Assembly: GCF_001649575.2 (NCBI RefSeq)
Contig: NC_051438.1
Coordinates: 8,178,677 to 8,242,676 of the forward strand
DNA from: Kryptolebias marmoratus
Lineage: Eukaryota; Chordata; Actinopteri; Cyprinodontiformes; Rivulidae
Length of the DNA: 64,000 bases
Direction of reading: 5' to 3'
Positions 12,701 through 23,987 of this stretch are shown here, one piece after another. Below the pieces are notes generated by a model. It had not been told where the DNA came from and did not search any database. It worked only from the letters and a program-made list of their open reading frames with translations. Positions within the stretch are counted from its first letter, which is position 1. The number at the start of each line of letters is the position of its first letter. The position numbers and the translations under genes are program-made.

Positions 12701-15179
12701 TTTTGTAGATGAATTTGAAAAAAAATGTGAACAAGAAGGATAATACAGTTCGACAGATAAAATATTTTTTTTTTGGTTCCAACTAGTTGATTCCCAAAAA
12801 ACTGGACATACAGTAGCTGGTCAACTGAAGGACGAGGACTCTCTCAGCTCCTGTGTCAAATCTTTAACAGACAGTTCTTTAAAACGTGACTTTCAGATAC
12901 TGCTCATCTCAGATTTTAGACCTGATGCTTCTTATTTTTTGTCCTCCACTTGTCCACGTTCCTTATTTAATTTCACACCGAACAGCACGCTGTCATGGTC
13001 AGGTACAAGAACCGGACAGAAAATGAGTGGAAGAACTTCAAAGAAAAAACTTCAGGAAGTTTTTCAGAAAGTTCGCTATAGACCACTTTGGAAGATTACA
13101 AGAAAATCTGGTTTCATATGAGCCAGCAGCTCTATATGAGCCCCTCTCCACCTTCTTCCCCCGTTTTCGGCGCGATGCCTCTCTGCATGTTCTGTCCTCC
13201 ACTTTAACCTACAGACTTCATGTTGCAGTGCAGCATTTGTTTCCCCTTCAGGGAGGAGGAGGCTGCAAGTTTCAGAGGTATAAATTGCTGCCTCCTGCCA
13301 GTGCCGTGCAGAGGGCTGATTTGCAGCTGTTGAGCAGATTTCTTGAGAGACAGAACGGGGGAAGGAGAGTTAGGGGTCTACATATCTCTGAAGTGAACAA
13401 GCAGCACTGACAGTCTACAGACAGCAGTCTTATTTACATCCTGTTATCCACCGGCTCTGCAGACAGGCCAACAAAGGATGACAAAACTCTGAGGAGCTGC
13501 AGTAACTCTGCTGAAACTCCACGTCGGTAGCTTCTTTAAACGTAGCATGTTGCATGTGGAGTCTCTGTACACGTTCCATAAACTGCAGCTCGTAATGTCT
13601 ACGTGAACCTTTTCAAACTAAGTTTTCTGCTTGTCAGCAGCATGAGAATAAATTCTGATTTATCCTTCAGCTGTGACCGGAAGGTAAATCAGATGGGAGG
13701 TAGAGAGGGAGGCATGGAGTGAGTGGAGGAGAGGGCGGGAGGAGGGGGTCACGGGGGATGGAAACACTAATAGAGGAAGAGAGAATTCAAAAAGGAGTAA
13801 AGATTGCAGGAATGATACTCCTGAGGATCTAAGGATGGATTTCTTTTCAGGTACGGTCTTCTGTACAGGAAGCATTACAACAAAGCTTTTGATCATGCAC
13901 GACTATCCGCTCCATCTGTTATCTCCTCTGTCAGGAGAAGCCTTTGTTACGCGTCTACTAAATGATCCAGGTTGGAATTTAAAGATTAAAATCTTCAGTT
14001 TGGAGAAGAAAAACATCTTACTACATGAAAGAAAGGACTTAAAGACCTAAAATTGCAGGAAAACCGTGGTTGAAAATCATCGCTGTCGGGCAGAAACCTT
14101 GTATCACCGAAAAAAAAAAATACCCAAAAAAAACAAAAAAAAAACCCCGCAACTTTACAGGAAATAGAAAAAAATTAAAATCTTTCTTTTCCGTTAAATA
14201 ACAAGCTTTCATTGACACTTCTCCTTGGTCAGCTAACCATAAAACCACAGAGGAATTTGAATGGTGACCAATAGAAAGGATTTTTGCAAGAAAAAAAAAA
14301 AGATGAAAAACGAACACAAAATTTTTGCCAAGCAGGGACAAAATATAGCTTTGATTCTAAAACTATTTCAGAAAGACCCAAATTGCCCATATAAGTCTCA
14401 TAAAATAACATTTTTCTCTGTGTTTCTAACCTAAGAAGTAAAAAGACGGCTATCTTTATGTCTAAAATAGGTTTAAATGAAAGACGCTTTCTGCCTCACA
14501 CTAGATACGACCCACACAGTCTATTAGAAGGTGGCTGGATTGCTTCAAATCTTGAAAACCTTCGGTATGAAGACGATCATGATGCTGATACGCTCTTAGT
14601 GCTCGTCAAAGTTTTTCCTGCTATATTTGTCTCCAAAGATCCTCTTTGGTGTCTTCATCAAGCTCTACACACCCACTCAGGCACAACTCTCTCATGCCGC
14701 ATCAGGATGCAGCTGTTACCAAGAAGATCACGCCACTCTCTTCCATGCTCCGACCAGGCCTACTGATACGCTGCCACCTCAGTAATAATTCACCACGACC
14801 ACGCTATGGAAGGCTTGTGAATGCTCAAATCCACCATGGACCTATCCCATGTAATGAGGGGTCCTCTGCATTCACTCCTGAAGACTTCACCAACATCCTG
14901 CAAAGACCATCCAAGTTCTTGTCTTTACTTTTGTTTGTTTTTTTTGTAGCAGGGTCATCATCGAGTGTGAAGGGGACCTACTGTATGTTGCATCATCTTC
15001 AGTCAGAGTATGGCTACGGAAGAACTGTGTTAAACAAACAGAGTTTAAAGATACTGATTGATCTGGCACCATTTACAACCACTAGGAAATTAATTCACTA
15101 ACTTTAATGCCTAGCAGATTGTCCACCACCTATCACACCAGAGTATTAAACTAAAATCATTTTACGTTAAAAGAAAATG

Positions 15180-15845
15180 ACAGTTACGGTGGAGCACTTC
15201 TCAGGATCTTGCTCCACCTGTTAGTCCTCAGAGTATGTGCTGGGAATGTCTCTCAGCTACTCCCACACCAAGTTTCAGCCCCATCTCTGTAAAACATTGG
15301 CTGAGCTATAGCCATTTTTGCCTTGGCTAAGGTCAATGGGTTGCAGAGGCCATGTTGAATTGGGTTGACTTCAAAAAGTAATCAGTTGTAGATGTTCATC
15401 CAACGATTACCTTCTAAGCGTTTCGTTAAAGTGTGTCCAGTGGTTTATGAGATATTTTGCGAACAGACAGACTCAGTGAACATTTTCATGTTGTTACGGC
15501 CAAAGTTTTGAAGCAAAGCTCTCAGGTAATCTGTTAGGGCTCAGAGTACGAGCTGGAGCTCACTCTCAGCTACTACCACACCAAATTTCAGCTCAGAATC
15601 TGTAAAACTTATAAAGTTATAACTGTCGCGTTTGCTCGGGATGGATAGAAGCGACGGCCATCTTGAATCAGGTTGACTCCAAATGCTAATCAGTTGAAGA
15701 TGTACATCCGATGACCAACTTTTGAAAATGTCCCTGAAACCTTTCTGCTGGTTCATGAGATATTTTGTTAACACAACAGAAATCACACACAGGGAAAAAC
15801 CACTGTCAACTGCTTTTCACCTTCTGGCGGCAGGCAATAATGAGT
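15180..15845 (-). repeat. tandem-unit repeat family, reverse, two units with hairpin end
   Basis: Two reverse-oriented units, each containing CAGCTACT, ATCTTGAATC or TGTTGAATTGGGTTGACT, and (G/T)TTTATGAGATATTTTGCGAA; unit spacing is about 308 bp. It ends with ACACACAGGGAAAAACCACT and a decayed GGCGGCAGGCAATAAT stem. Confidence 0.75.
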
Positions 15846-17179
15846 GATTCGGGAAAAAAAGTAAAATAGAATAAACACCCGTTGTCATTATTTTGTTTTA
15901 TTGCACTTGTTAAAGCTATCATTTGAAATTAATGTCCCTTTTTAAATACGTCTTTGTGCAAACAAGTGTTTTTAAGCTTGTTGTTACATTTTGTCTACTG
16001 AATAATTCATTCATTCCTAAACTTACAAAACTATTTTTTTCCTAAAACATAGAAAGAAAAAAAATATATTACTGACAGTATTTAATGATTAGTTAAATGT
16101 AATTAATAAAAATGATATAATAAATAGCTTTTTATATTTTACTGTATTATTTGCTAAGAAATAAGATTGGTACCATGTTAATGTAGACAAACATCTTCCT
16201 TTTTCTGTGAAAAGTTGAACGAACTCAGCAGTGACTCATCTTGTACTCGGTTAATAAACACTTTTGCACTTGCAGCTCTAAACACCTACCAGTCTGATGG
16301 CTGTTTCCTGGGAAAAAAATAAATAAATAAAAAAAATGTCCTCCTACTCACGGAAAGTGATGCATTTCATGTTTACAGTGTATTTCAAATTCACACTAAG
16401 AAGACTGCACGGTCCGGGCGCTCCTGGTCTGCGTCAGAGCAGGAAAAGTCTCTGCATTATTGCGTCCTTGTGTCAGGTCCAAGTTGTAAATGTGACTGTT
16501 TGTCCCGCAGATCAGCTCCGAGGACAGCACAGAGACACGGTGACACATGCTGCACGTAGGAAGACGCTGCAGACACCAAGCGCCTGTTTGGAAGTTTGTG
16601 CGAAGTTCTCGGGCCTTCAATAGTCAGCGTGAGGAGACCGACCAGGCCTGCACGATGCAGCGCCATAAACAGTTAAATGGAAAGAACCGTGACTCGTCGT
16701 ACTTGCTCCGTCCTCTCTGCTGCACGGTGCCCTCGGCCCGCAAAGTGTTTCGTGGTTTGACGCCAAGAGAGTGACCGTCAGCAGAGACACCTGATACACG
16801 ATGTCCTGTTTAACTTCTCATGGCGGCGGCACACAACGCTCAGAAACAGGTTCTAGTTTGAAACTAAAGGCCGATCCGTCATGTTACCTGCTTGTTATTG
16901 TAACCGAACGTACATGCAAGCCTGACAGGTGATCTGATGAGAATTAAATCCTTGTCACCCTGCGTTTTCAGACTAAAACTGTGAAGAACGTCGTCATAGT
17001 CTGCAGGTTTTGTGTTTTAGTTTCCTTGCTCATCATGTTGTATTTATACTTTTTGTTTTGCTCTTTGGTCAGTTTTACCATCTGCTCTCGCCCTCACACC
17101 CGGTCCCAGTTTAATCACACCACAGGCACCTTGTCATTGGAGCAAGTGAAGCAGCTCCAGCCTCGGTGTTAAAACAGAT

Positions 17180-17640
17180 TTGCTGTATGTAAATCTGACT
17201 AACTCATAGCCATTTTTTCTGTTGGCTAAGGTTGATTAGCTGTGGGATTGGGTGGACTGTAAATGTTAATAAATTGCAGATATTCAACAAAATTTTGTTG
17301 TGGTAGTAGCTGAGCATCATTCTCAACACATACTTTGAGCGCAACACATAGTGGAATACTTCTGAATGTATTTTAATGAAACTTTCAGAACATAATCATT
17401 GAATGTACATCTGCAACTGATTAACTTTTGGAGTCAACCTGATTTAAGATGGCCGCTACAGTTTATCTTCTTTAGCCAACACAAAAATGGCTAGAACTCA
17501 TTCAGTTTAACAGGTACTGAGATAAGGTGTGGAAGCAGCTGAAGTCCTCCTCGACACATACTTTAAGTGTGAACAAATCTTGCAATATAACACGAGATCA
17601 ACATCATTTACAAGTTTCAACCAACACCTCAAAAATTAGG
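17180..17640. repeat. tandem-unit repeat family, head-to-head remnants
   Basis: The first ~100 bases (AACTCATAGCCATTTTT, TTGGCTAAGGTTGATTAGC) are reverse-oriented; from ~17280 the sequence is forward (GTGGTAGTAGCTGAGC, TTAACTTTTGGAGTCAACC, AAGATGGCCGCTACAG). Two oppositely oriented fragments are therefore joined. Confidence 0.65.
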
Positions 17641-17826
17641 CCTTTACAAATGAAACACCAGTCGCCTGTCTTTCATTTGTAATCAGCACACCTGTCTTCT
17701 CTCAGTAATCATCCTTCCCAATCCATATTCTCCTGGTTTTCCTCGGTTCTTTGTCAGTTTCTGTCTTCATTCATGCAGCTTGCCAGCCTAGAAGTTCCTT
17801 CGTTTTATGTGGTTTTATTATTAAAG

Positions 17827-17990
17827 GCGGTGGTGGCTTGGCGGTCAGTGCCCCAGTCTTGTAATCCTGAGGTTGCAGGTTTGAGCCCAGGTTGTGGCAG
17901 GAAGGGCATGCGGTGTAAAACAATTACAGATCATTGGTGCGAGTTTGCTCGCTGTGGCAACCCCTGAAGAAGGGAGCAGCCGAAAGAACT
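17827..17990 (+). mobile_element. tRNA-derived SINE with target duplication
   Basis: The head carries RNA polymerase III promoter-like boxes: TGGCTTGGCGGTCAGTGC (A box region) and GGTTGCAGGTTTGAGCCC (B box). The body has GGCAGGAAGGGCATGCGGTG and the 3' end reads GCTGTGGCAACCCCTGAAG with GGGAGCAGCCGAAAG, the tail shared with fish L2-type LINEs. Flanks TTATTATTAAAG (17815-17826) and TTACTATTAAAG (17991-18002) form an 11/12 target site duplication, so the copy is full length. Confidence 0.85.
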
Positions 17991-19475
17991 TTACTATTAA
18001 AGATTACCCCTGAGTCCCTACAAACTCAGCCTGTACACCACAGTCAGCTTTGAATGCAAATGTGTTAATACACATGAAAACTAACAGATAAGTTTGTTTT
18101 TATTAAGTAAAGTTTAACATTGTGGTTATAAATGGAAAGAGAACACTGTGACGGAGGACACAGTAAAAAACATTTCTGAAGAACTTTTGAAGTGTGCCAA
18201 TACAGATACAGCCTGAAATTCCAACTTAGATCAACAATAGTAATTCAGGGCTTACATTTGTAATAATATAGGCTGATGAAATGTTAATGTCTTGATGTTT
18301 AAACTGTTGAAGTTTAAAAAAATGGGTTTACCTACTTAATTGTCAAAATCTCATTGTGTATATTGAAATGTTTTGTTGTTTTTTGGGGGGAATTCTGTCC
18401 ACGTTGAATAATGTGCTGCTATCAAAAGTCACAGCACGCTACTCAAGATCAAGCTGCATGGTTTGATGTATTTTTTGTCTGGGTGTTTAAAAGCTGCATG
18501 GGTTCTTGTGACAGAAACAACAGAAAAACAGGCAAACTTTAATGAGGGTGCTTCAGTGCTTCTACATTAGCACCCTTAATTTCCCATCATAAGGTAAATT
18601 AACCTGTTTGTCCCACTGACCTTTGTCAAAATTATAAATTAGGTAAAGGACTAAAGTGCAGATGTGAAGTCTCTGTTAGCTGAGCTAACTGTGCAGCTCT
18701 TCATCCTAAAGTTAGCTTGCTATATAAATAAATGTACCTACCTAGCTACCTACCTAGTGAGACAGGGTTCAGCCATGAAGAGGAGATAGAAATCGCCTTT
18801 TTTAGATTTTTATAAAACTACTGCCCCCTCTTTTTCTGATTGTAAGTCACATTAAGAAAGAACAAAATCAATTCGAGAGTAAAATGAAGAATATTTAAAA
18901 GAGTATAATAATTGTAATTTAAGTCCCTGTATGCTGCTTAGAGCTCCCAGTGGGATTATTTACACTTAAAAGAAGTCTTTCAAAACAAAAAGTCTTCAAA
19001 TTGGGCAAAATTTGTCCCAAAAGTAAAATGTTTGAAGAGGTCTAAATCTAGTTCTAGATGTCGAATAGGTGTATGCATTTAGCCAAGACTGGCAAAAATA
19101 AAAATAAGTAACAAATCCCGATTAAGCGTTTCCCCTAGGAAACTGGACTTTTGGGGTGGGGTTAAAGTAAAAAAGAGGAGACAGAAAAATGTAAAAACCA
19201 CACATGAAAATAAAAACAACTGTGGGGAAAAAGGAATAAATAAATTAAAGAGACAAAAATGCATCTATAAGGAAAAAGAAAAACAAAGAAATATACTTTT
19301 ATAAACAGTACAATTTAAATTATGTGCTTAAAAATATAATTTGTTGGAATTAAACTGAAAAAATAAATAATGTCAATTAAATTATAAAACATGGGGTAAC
19401 GTTCTCCTTTTTTAATTTAATTGCTGCATTTTAAGTGTATTAATTAGGCCTTTTATTTATTTATTGAGCCTTTTA

Positions 19476-19981
19476 TATATTTCTGCTTTTATATTTAATT
19501 CTGTCAGTGTTGGTCCTCCATAGGCATGAAGCTCTTGGGCTCCTTTGTGTTCTTGGACCTTCAGGAGCACCAGGAGTGGGAGAGCTCCTCCTGCTGCTCC
19601 TCGCAGCAGAGAAAGTGCTGCCATCAGAACCACTTTCAGTACGTTTAAAAAACATAGATATTCTTGCTCGCTTTGCAGGTTTTTGTGATATACTGTTTTT
19701 TTGCAGTCTGCTGCCGGGGGAGCGTTTGTTCACCTGCGTGAGGGCGTAACCACGCGACTCTGCGTTGGAGACCCTGACTATGAAACATATTTTGATCCGG
19801 TTTTTTTTTCCCCCAAGTTTGGCGCTTCATAATATGGAGGAGCAACCGCAGAGATAGCTCCCGACGCGATCTGGCGTCATTTAAATTATAATGACTACAC
19901 GCCGTGAAAGTCCTGGGGAGGTGGGCAGACCCGTTGGCGGGGGGGAGCGCCCCCCCTGGACAATGGTAGGGGAAACGCTGT
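19476..19981 (-). mobile_element. hAT-type transposon 5' end with N-terminal coding remnant
   Basis: The minus strand starts with CAGCGTTTCCCCTACCATTG, a terminal inverted repeat of the 'CAG.GTTTCCC' hAT class, followed by a long GC-rich leader. At 19733-19476 an open frame begins MNKRSPGSRLQKN and continues KPAKRARISMFFKRTESGSD, the basic, phenylalanine-containing start common to TTF-finger hAT transposases. No downstream transposase domain is present, so this is a 5' fragment. The protein resemblance is by eye only. Confidence 0.55.
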
Positions 19982-20873
19982 GATATAAGGCCCCAACTTG
20001 GATCTCCCAATTTCTGAGCTGCTTCCGAAGCACCATAACAAGATAAAACTGTCAACAGTTTATCTGCAGCATCGTCCGAATCGCTATTTGCTAATAGATT
20101 TGTCTCCTCCTGACTCTACGTCTGCAATTTTTGACACAATCAGGTGCCCCTGAATGCCACCATCTGCACTGTGACACTTCTTCTTTTTCCTCAGAAGAAA
20201 CACTCCCTGCTTTGCTTTGCTCTGCATCAGGAGCGTCATCTTTTCTTCTGGCATCATCACGATCATGTCATGTCAAGATGCTGTTGCTGCTGATTTTGTT
20301 CAGTACAGTTAGTTTGCTCTGCCTGCCACCTGCATGTAAACCTGCATTTGGGTCCTTCTTCCAACATCCTAGACTACTAATTATAAGCGATCACTTCATG
20401 TCTCATTTACAATTGTCCGAACTCGTGATTTTACTGTGTATTAAAGTAAAAACTAAAAGGGATATGCACTTTAAAGCTAAACTGTTTACTGTTTACCGCA
20501 CATTTTCATTTCCTTCTTCCCGCAGCAGTCGTCACTCAAGCTTTCATGTCGCTCACATCACTACAGCAGGACACGAGGACTCGTGAACGGAGGTTAGGTG
20601 GAGGTGAAGCTCCGTTGCCGCCACCTGCTCTACGCTTCTCTGAGAGCTGCTCCGAAGTGAAAACAAGCCCTCAGACATGGTGGCATGATTAGGAGGGTTG
20701 CAGGCACGTATCTGGGGTGGAGGGTATGAACCGGAAACAGAGCACAAGGTGGTGCACGAACCAACAACACCAAGATCGGATGAGGAAACAGAAAGACAGA
20801 AGCTCGGACAGCAGGCGGAGAGATGCAGGGAGCAGGTGAGGGGGTGAGAGGATGAGTGAAAAGACTAACTTAC

Positions 20874-20997
20874 TTGCAGGACAGCTGGTTGATACCGTGT
20901 ATAAAGTAACAGTCTCCTCCGTTGACGCAGTAGGCCTTCTCCGAATCATTGCAGCGCCGCACGTGACTCACGCCTGGAGGTGGAGTTGTGGTGGTCA
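20874..20997 (-). CDS. nrg2: nrg2 internal exon: short linker and first four EGF cysteines
   Basis: The exon follows a TTTGTCACAG acceptor and ends at GTAAGT (plus 20873-20868). It encodes two bases of a split leucine codon, then 40 codons beginning TTTTPPPGVSHVRRC and ending GINQLSC, with AA of the next lysine codon. Cysteine spacing C-x7-C-x5-C-x10-C is exactly that of the neuregulin EGF-like domain, and GINQLSCK is diagnostic of NRG2 rather than NRG1, NRG3 or NRG4. The Thr/Pro linker between Ig and EGF is very short, as in NRG2; NRG1 carries a longer glycosylated spacer here. The domain is extracellular and binds ErbB3/ErbB4. The remaining two EGF cysteines are 16.4 kb away at 4402-4460. 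Confidence 0.97.
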
Positions 20998-21626
20998 CTG
21001 TGACAAAGACGGAGGGGCAGGATTAGGTTTTGTGGTACACCACCTTTCAGAAATAAAAATGAAACCTTTTAACCTATGAAACTAGCATTTCTTGAAGGAA
21101 TGCACATCACCCGCCACCTTGAGTGCCAGAGCTTTTACCAAAGCTCTCGTGTGATCTCAGCTACTACCACCCCAAATCTGACCTCATTATCTGTTCGACT
21201 GACTGAGTTAGGGTCATTTTTGTGTTTGCTAAGGATGATTAGCAGTGAATTGAGCTAGCTAGTCTAAAGGTAATCAGTTGAAGTTGTACAACCAATGATT
21301 ACTTCCTAAAAGTTTTATTATATCCGTCCAGTGGTTCATGACAAATTTGGCTAACAGTCAAACAAACAAACACACAGAGACAGACAATAACGTGACTGCC
21401 TGCTTTTCATGGTGGTGGGTGATATTAAGTGTGAATCTCTGCCGTAGAGGACATTCCAATAGGTGTGTAAATATATAAATTTAAAGGGTAATACGGGTTT
21501 AAGCTCATCAATCTGGATCGATCCAATCAGTGCTTTGAGATTCAGTGCGAGTGATACAGTTTTCTCTAACATAGATGGTTTGGGTTTTTTTTTAAATAAG
21601 AGAAAAAAAAAGGTGTTGCTGCTTAC
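20998..21626 (-). other. nrg2: nrg2 short intron between Ig and EGF exons
   Basis: A 629-bp intron with GTAAGC donor and CACAG acceptor, phase 1. About half is a reverse-oriented unit of the tandem-unit repeat family (21085-21425). No alternative exon is seen. Confidence 0.85.
21085..21425 (-). repeat. tandem-unit repeat family, reverse, one unit
   Basis: It contains CAGCTACTACCACCCC, CAGTTGAAGTTGTACAACC, CAGTGGTTCATGACAAATTT, then CACACAGAGACAGACAATAA and a GGTGGTGGGTGAT stem remnant. It sits inside the short intron between the nrg2 Ig and EGF exons. Confidence 0.7.
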
Positions 21627-21745
21627 AGATCTGCACACTGATTATGCTTGTGGCGTTTTCTTGTCCTAAGGAGTTCTCAGCCACACACGTGTAGTTCCCG
21701 GAGTCTTCCACACGGACGCGGCTGATCTGCACCTTTGAGTTTTTT
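21627..21745 (-). CDS. nrg2: nrg2 internal exon: second half of Ig-like domain
   Basis: The exon starts after an AG acceptor with a strong pyrimidine tract (plus 21746 upward) and ends at a GTAAGC donor (plus 21626-21621). One base completes the split lysine codon, then 39 codons follow, from KNSKVQISRV to SIISVQI, plus one base. The motif VEDSGNYTCVAENSLG carries the second Ig cysteine in the usual D-x-G-x-Y-x-C setting and pairs with the cysteine in the previous exon. Two N-glycosylation sequons are visible, NYT and NAT. The order KNS..Q..V.VED.G.Y.C.AEN.LG follows NRG2 closely and NRG1 less well. The 667-bp intron upstream and 629-bp intron downstream are short and bring the Ig and EGF exons into one cluster. 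Confidence 0.94.
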
Positions 21746-22412
21746 CTTCAGAGACGAAAGAAGAAGAAAGAAAGCGACAGGAAGAGGAGAGTGGCACAAA
21801 GTATATATGAAGCTGTTACAAAAAAAAACCCAGATTGTTTGACTTTCATCTCCAGCTCGGTTGAGCAGTAGGACTAATTCTTATATACAAACGCTGCTCG
21901 TTATCGGCAAAGTTATTAAGGCTGTAATAACTAGAAGTTCAAAGAAGAAAAAACCAACAAGACAGCCTTTAAAAGATCCAAAATATGGATTGTTTAAAAT
22001 TAAACGCAGCAGGTTTGACAATACTTTGCCACAAAAGACATTCTTTTTTAACTTAAAGCTCCTTTAAAAAAGAAAATTACATGCACATGATTTTTGCATC
22101 AGTTAAGAATTAAGAAGAGTTCCCAGTTTGTATTCTGGTATTTATGACATTTAGCTGTAGTTTCTGAGGCATTAAAGACCATTTTTATCTTCAAGAGCAG
22201 AACTTAAAAACCGCTCTTCTGTATACTCCTCTGCACATGAAGTGATGCAGCTTTAACTTGAAACTTTATTCAACTTATCTAAAAAACGAAGAAAAAAAAA
22301 AGGAGTTCAGTTCCATTTTCCACCAACAGCAGCAGATCTGCTGAAAGGTGAAGCCCTAAGAAAATGAGTTTACTGCTACCTTAAAAAGTAAACGGTAGAA
22401 TAAAAGACTCAC
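21746..22412 (-). other. nrg2: nrg2 short intron inside the Ig domain
   Basis: A 667-bp intron with GTGAGT donor and a long TTTCTTTCTTCTTC-type pyrimidine tract before the acceptor, phase 2. No recognisable repeat or alternative exon is seen. Confidence 0.85.
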
Positions 22413-22575
22413 TTGTTGGTTTTTATTTTGAGGTCTCTGCCTTTCTGAAGCTCGTGTCCATCTTTGTACCAGCGGAAAGTAGGGCTGGGGTTCCCCGACG
22501 CCTCGCACTTCAAGTACAGCTTGCCTCCTTCCAACAGAGACTGACCTCGCATCAGCCGCAGCTTGGGAGCCGAAG
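22413..22575 (-). CDS. nrg2: nrg2 internal exon: first half of Ig-like domain
   Basis: This exon encodes the N-terminal half of the immunoglobulin-like (I-set) domain of a neuregulin-2 type ErbB ligand. Read on the minus strand it starts after an AG acceptor behind a CT-rich tract, contributes two bases to a split codon, then gives 53 codons from SAPKLRLMRG to DLKIKTN and two bases of the next codon. It ends at a GTGAGT donor (plus 22412-22407). The first Ig cysteine (LKCEASGNP) and the core tryptophan (FRWYKDGHEL) are in place. The wording is closer to mammalian NRG2 (KCEAAAGNPQPSYRWFKDG, recalled) than to NRG1. Incoming phase 1 matches the known NRG exon structure. The first exon, with the N-terminal region, is not visible and must lie beyond 22575. 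Whether this is nrg2a or nrg2b cannot be told from four exons. Confidence 0.93.
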
Positions 22576-23282
22576 CTGGACATTGAGAGACACAGAGAGA
22601 CAGAGTGAGACACGGACGACGAAAAGAAAAGACAAAGTACTCGGAGGCAGGGATAGGAACACCTAAACTAGCATTTTTTTTGAGAAAAACTGGAAAAGTC
22701 TTCTTTTGTGAGTCTAAGTGTTTCTGTGAAGGAAATGCTATTAGAGAACAGTTGAGGAAACTGGTCGGAGTTCACCTCAGCAACGGGGAAAAGGAGCAAA
22801 GAAAAAAATAATACCAACAACAAAATCCCTACAGAACTGGAACATGTGGGTTTTTCTGTCTGAACCCAGGAAACAGGTTTTAACCCTCAAACAGCTCCTT
22901 GAAGGCGTGCCTTATACTGACGTCCTGTCAGAATGCTTTCACTTTGCAAAAAAAAAAAAAAAAAAGATCCACACTCCAAAGGTCAAAAAGTCAGCAATAA
23001 ACACTGCTAGGACAAACTGAAAGCACGTAGAGAAGAAAAATCCTGCCTCAGAAACTCTGCAGAAGGTTTTTTACCAGAATCGTCTGTGTGTGTATGTTTG
23101 AGTGTGTTGTCTGTACTTGGAGACTTTTACTCTTTTCTCCTTTAAAACTCCAACAGACAGCACACAGGAGCTGAAGCAAAAGAGGCTACTCAGCACCATC
23201 TGCTTACATTTATGCACACTCTCACACACACAGCATATGATTTTACCCACATCTAGCCGTCTACTTATAGGAGCTTAAAATA

Positions 23283-23460
23283 GGGTTGTGCGTCTCTGGT
23301 TTACAGACAACAAGTTGATTCATTAAAGATACGTGGATGGCAAAAAAACCTATACGATCAGCTTTTAGTCAAGATGCAATGCGGTTCAATATGAGTTTGA
23401 TTCATCACTCTGGGATTCAACAATTCAATACAACAAAACAAAGGAATGAGTCTCTCAGTT
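23283..23460. mobile_element. decayed DNA-transposon end
   Basis: AGGGTTGTGCGTCTCTGG, TGATTCATTAAAGATACGTGG and TCAAGATGCAATGCGGTTCAA resemble one end of a dispersed fish element; the partner end is not evident. Confidence 0.35.
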
Positions 23461-23987
23461 GTTCAGACTAATTATTTACTGCCAAACAAAACCATCACAA
23501 ACAAATGTTGTTGTAAAATTACAAAACACTTTCATAAAACCTGAGTAACAATTAATAAGCAATACACAGAAATCAAAACCGGAGCAAAGTTTATAAACCT
23601 GCCAGGCAGCAGATGTGTTTAACGCCCCTTCAGTAACTCAGCAGTGAGCAGCGAATGTGTGGTCTACATTATAAACAATAAAACAAAACAAAACCTTTTC
23701 TTTCGGGAACGTTAGCTGATCTGATTGGAACGTTGCAATCTGAGGTAAAATGATAGTCAGTGAGGACCGTTTTTTTCCTGCTTTGTGTGGCTACTTTAGC
23801 TGTGAGGAAAACTTTAGTTTAGCGTCATGAAATCCTCCCCTGCTGCTAATGAGAGATAGTGCCACTGGAGCTTTTAGCAGCTCAGTAAATGCTGTTAAGC
23901 AGATAGTTACAAAAATAAAAGTTTCTCACTGAAAAAAGTAAACATAGAGGATTTGTTCTTCATATACAAACCAAACCACTGACATAC

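Larger units (their letters stand above)
4461..20873 (-). other. nrg2: nrg2 16.4 kb intron splitting the EGF-like domain
   Basis: The intron between the codons for EGF cysteines 4 and 5, phase 2, with a GTAAGT donor at the high end and a CAG acceptor at the low end. It holds several tandem-unit repeats, a BED-finger hAT fragment, a SINE, a hAT 5' end, short element fragments and a 52-base gap. In 7150-7710, 9440-11460, 13020-15170, 15850-17170, 18010-19470 and 20060-20860 I see no gene or recognisable element. The many short open frames there have no conserved domain and no splice context. Confidence 0.8.

Noticed and set aside
13027..13410. 127-codon plus-strand frame
   Set aside because: Composition looks random, no domain recognised, no homologous copy in the window.
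14458..15101. Two overlapping plus-strand frames (102 and 151 codons)
   Set aside because: No recognisable domain, no splice support; part may be an old element but nothing identifiable.
17827..17990. Possible tRNA gene
   Set aside because: It has A and B boxes but no cloverleaf arms after the head, and continues into an L2-like tail with target duplications, so it is a SINE.
20131..20586. 151-codon plus-strand frame
   Set aside because: Serine- and leucine-rich chance frame without domain or codon pattern, on the strand opposite to nrg2 and ending in intron sequence.
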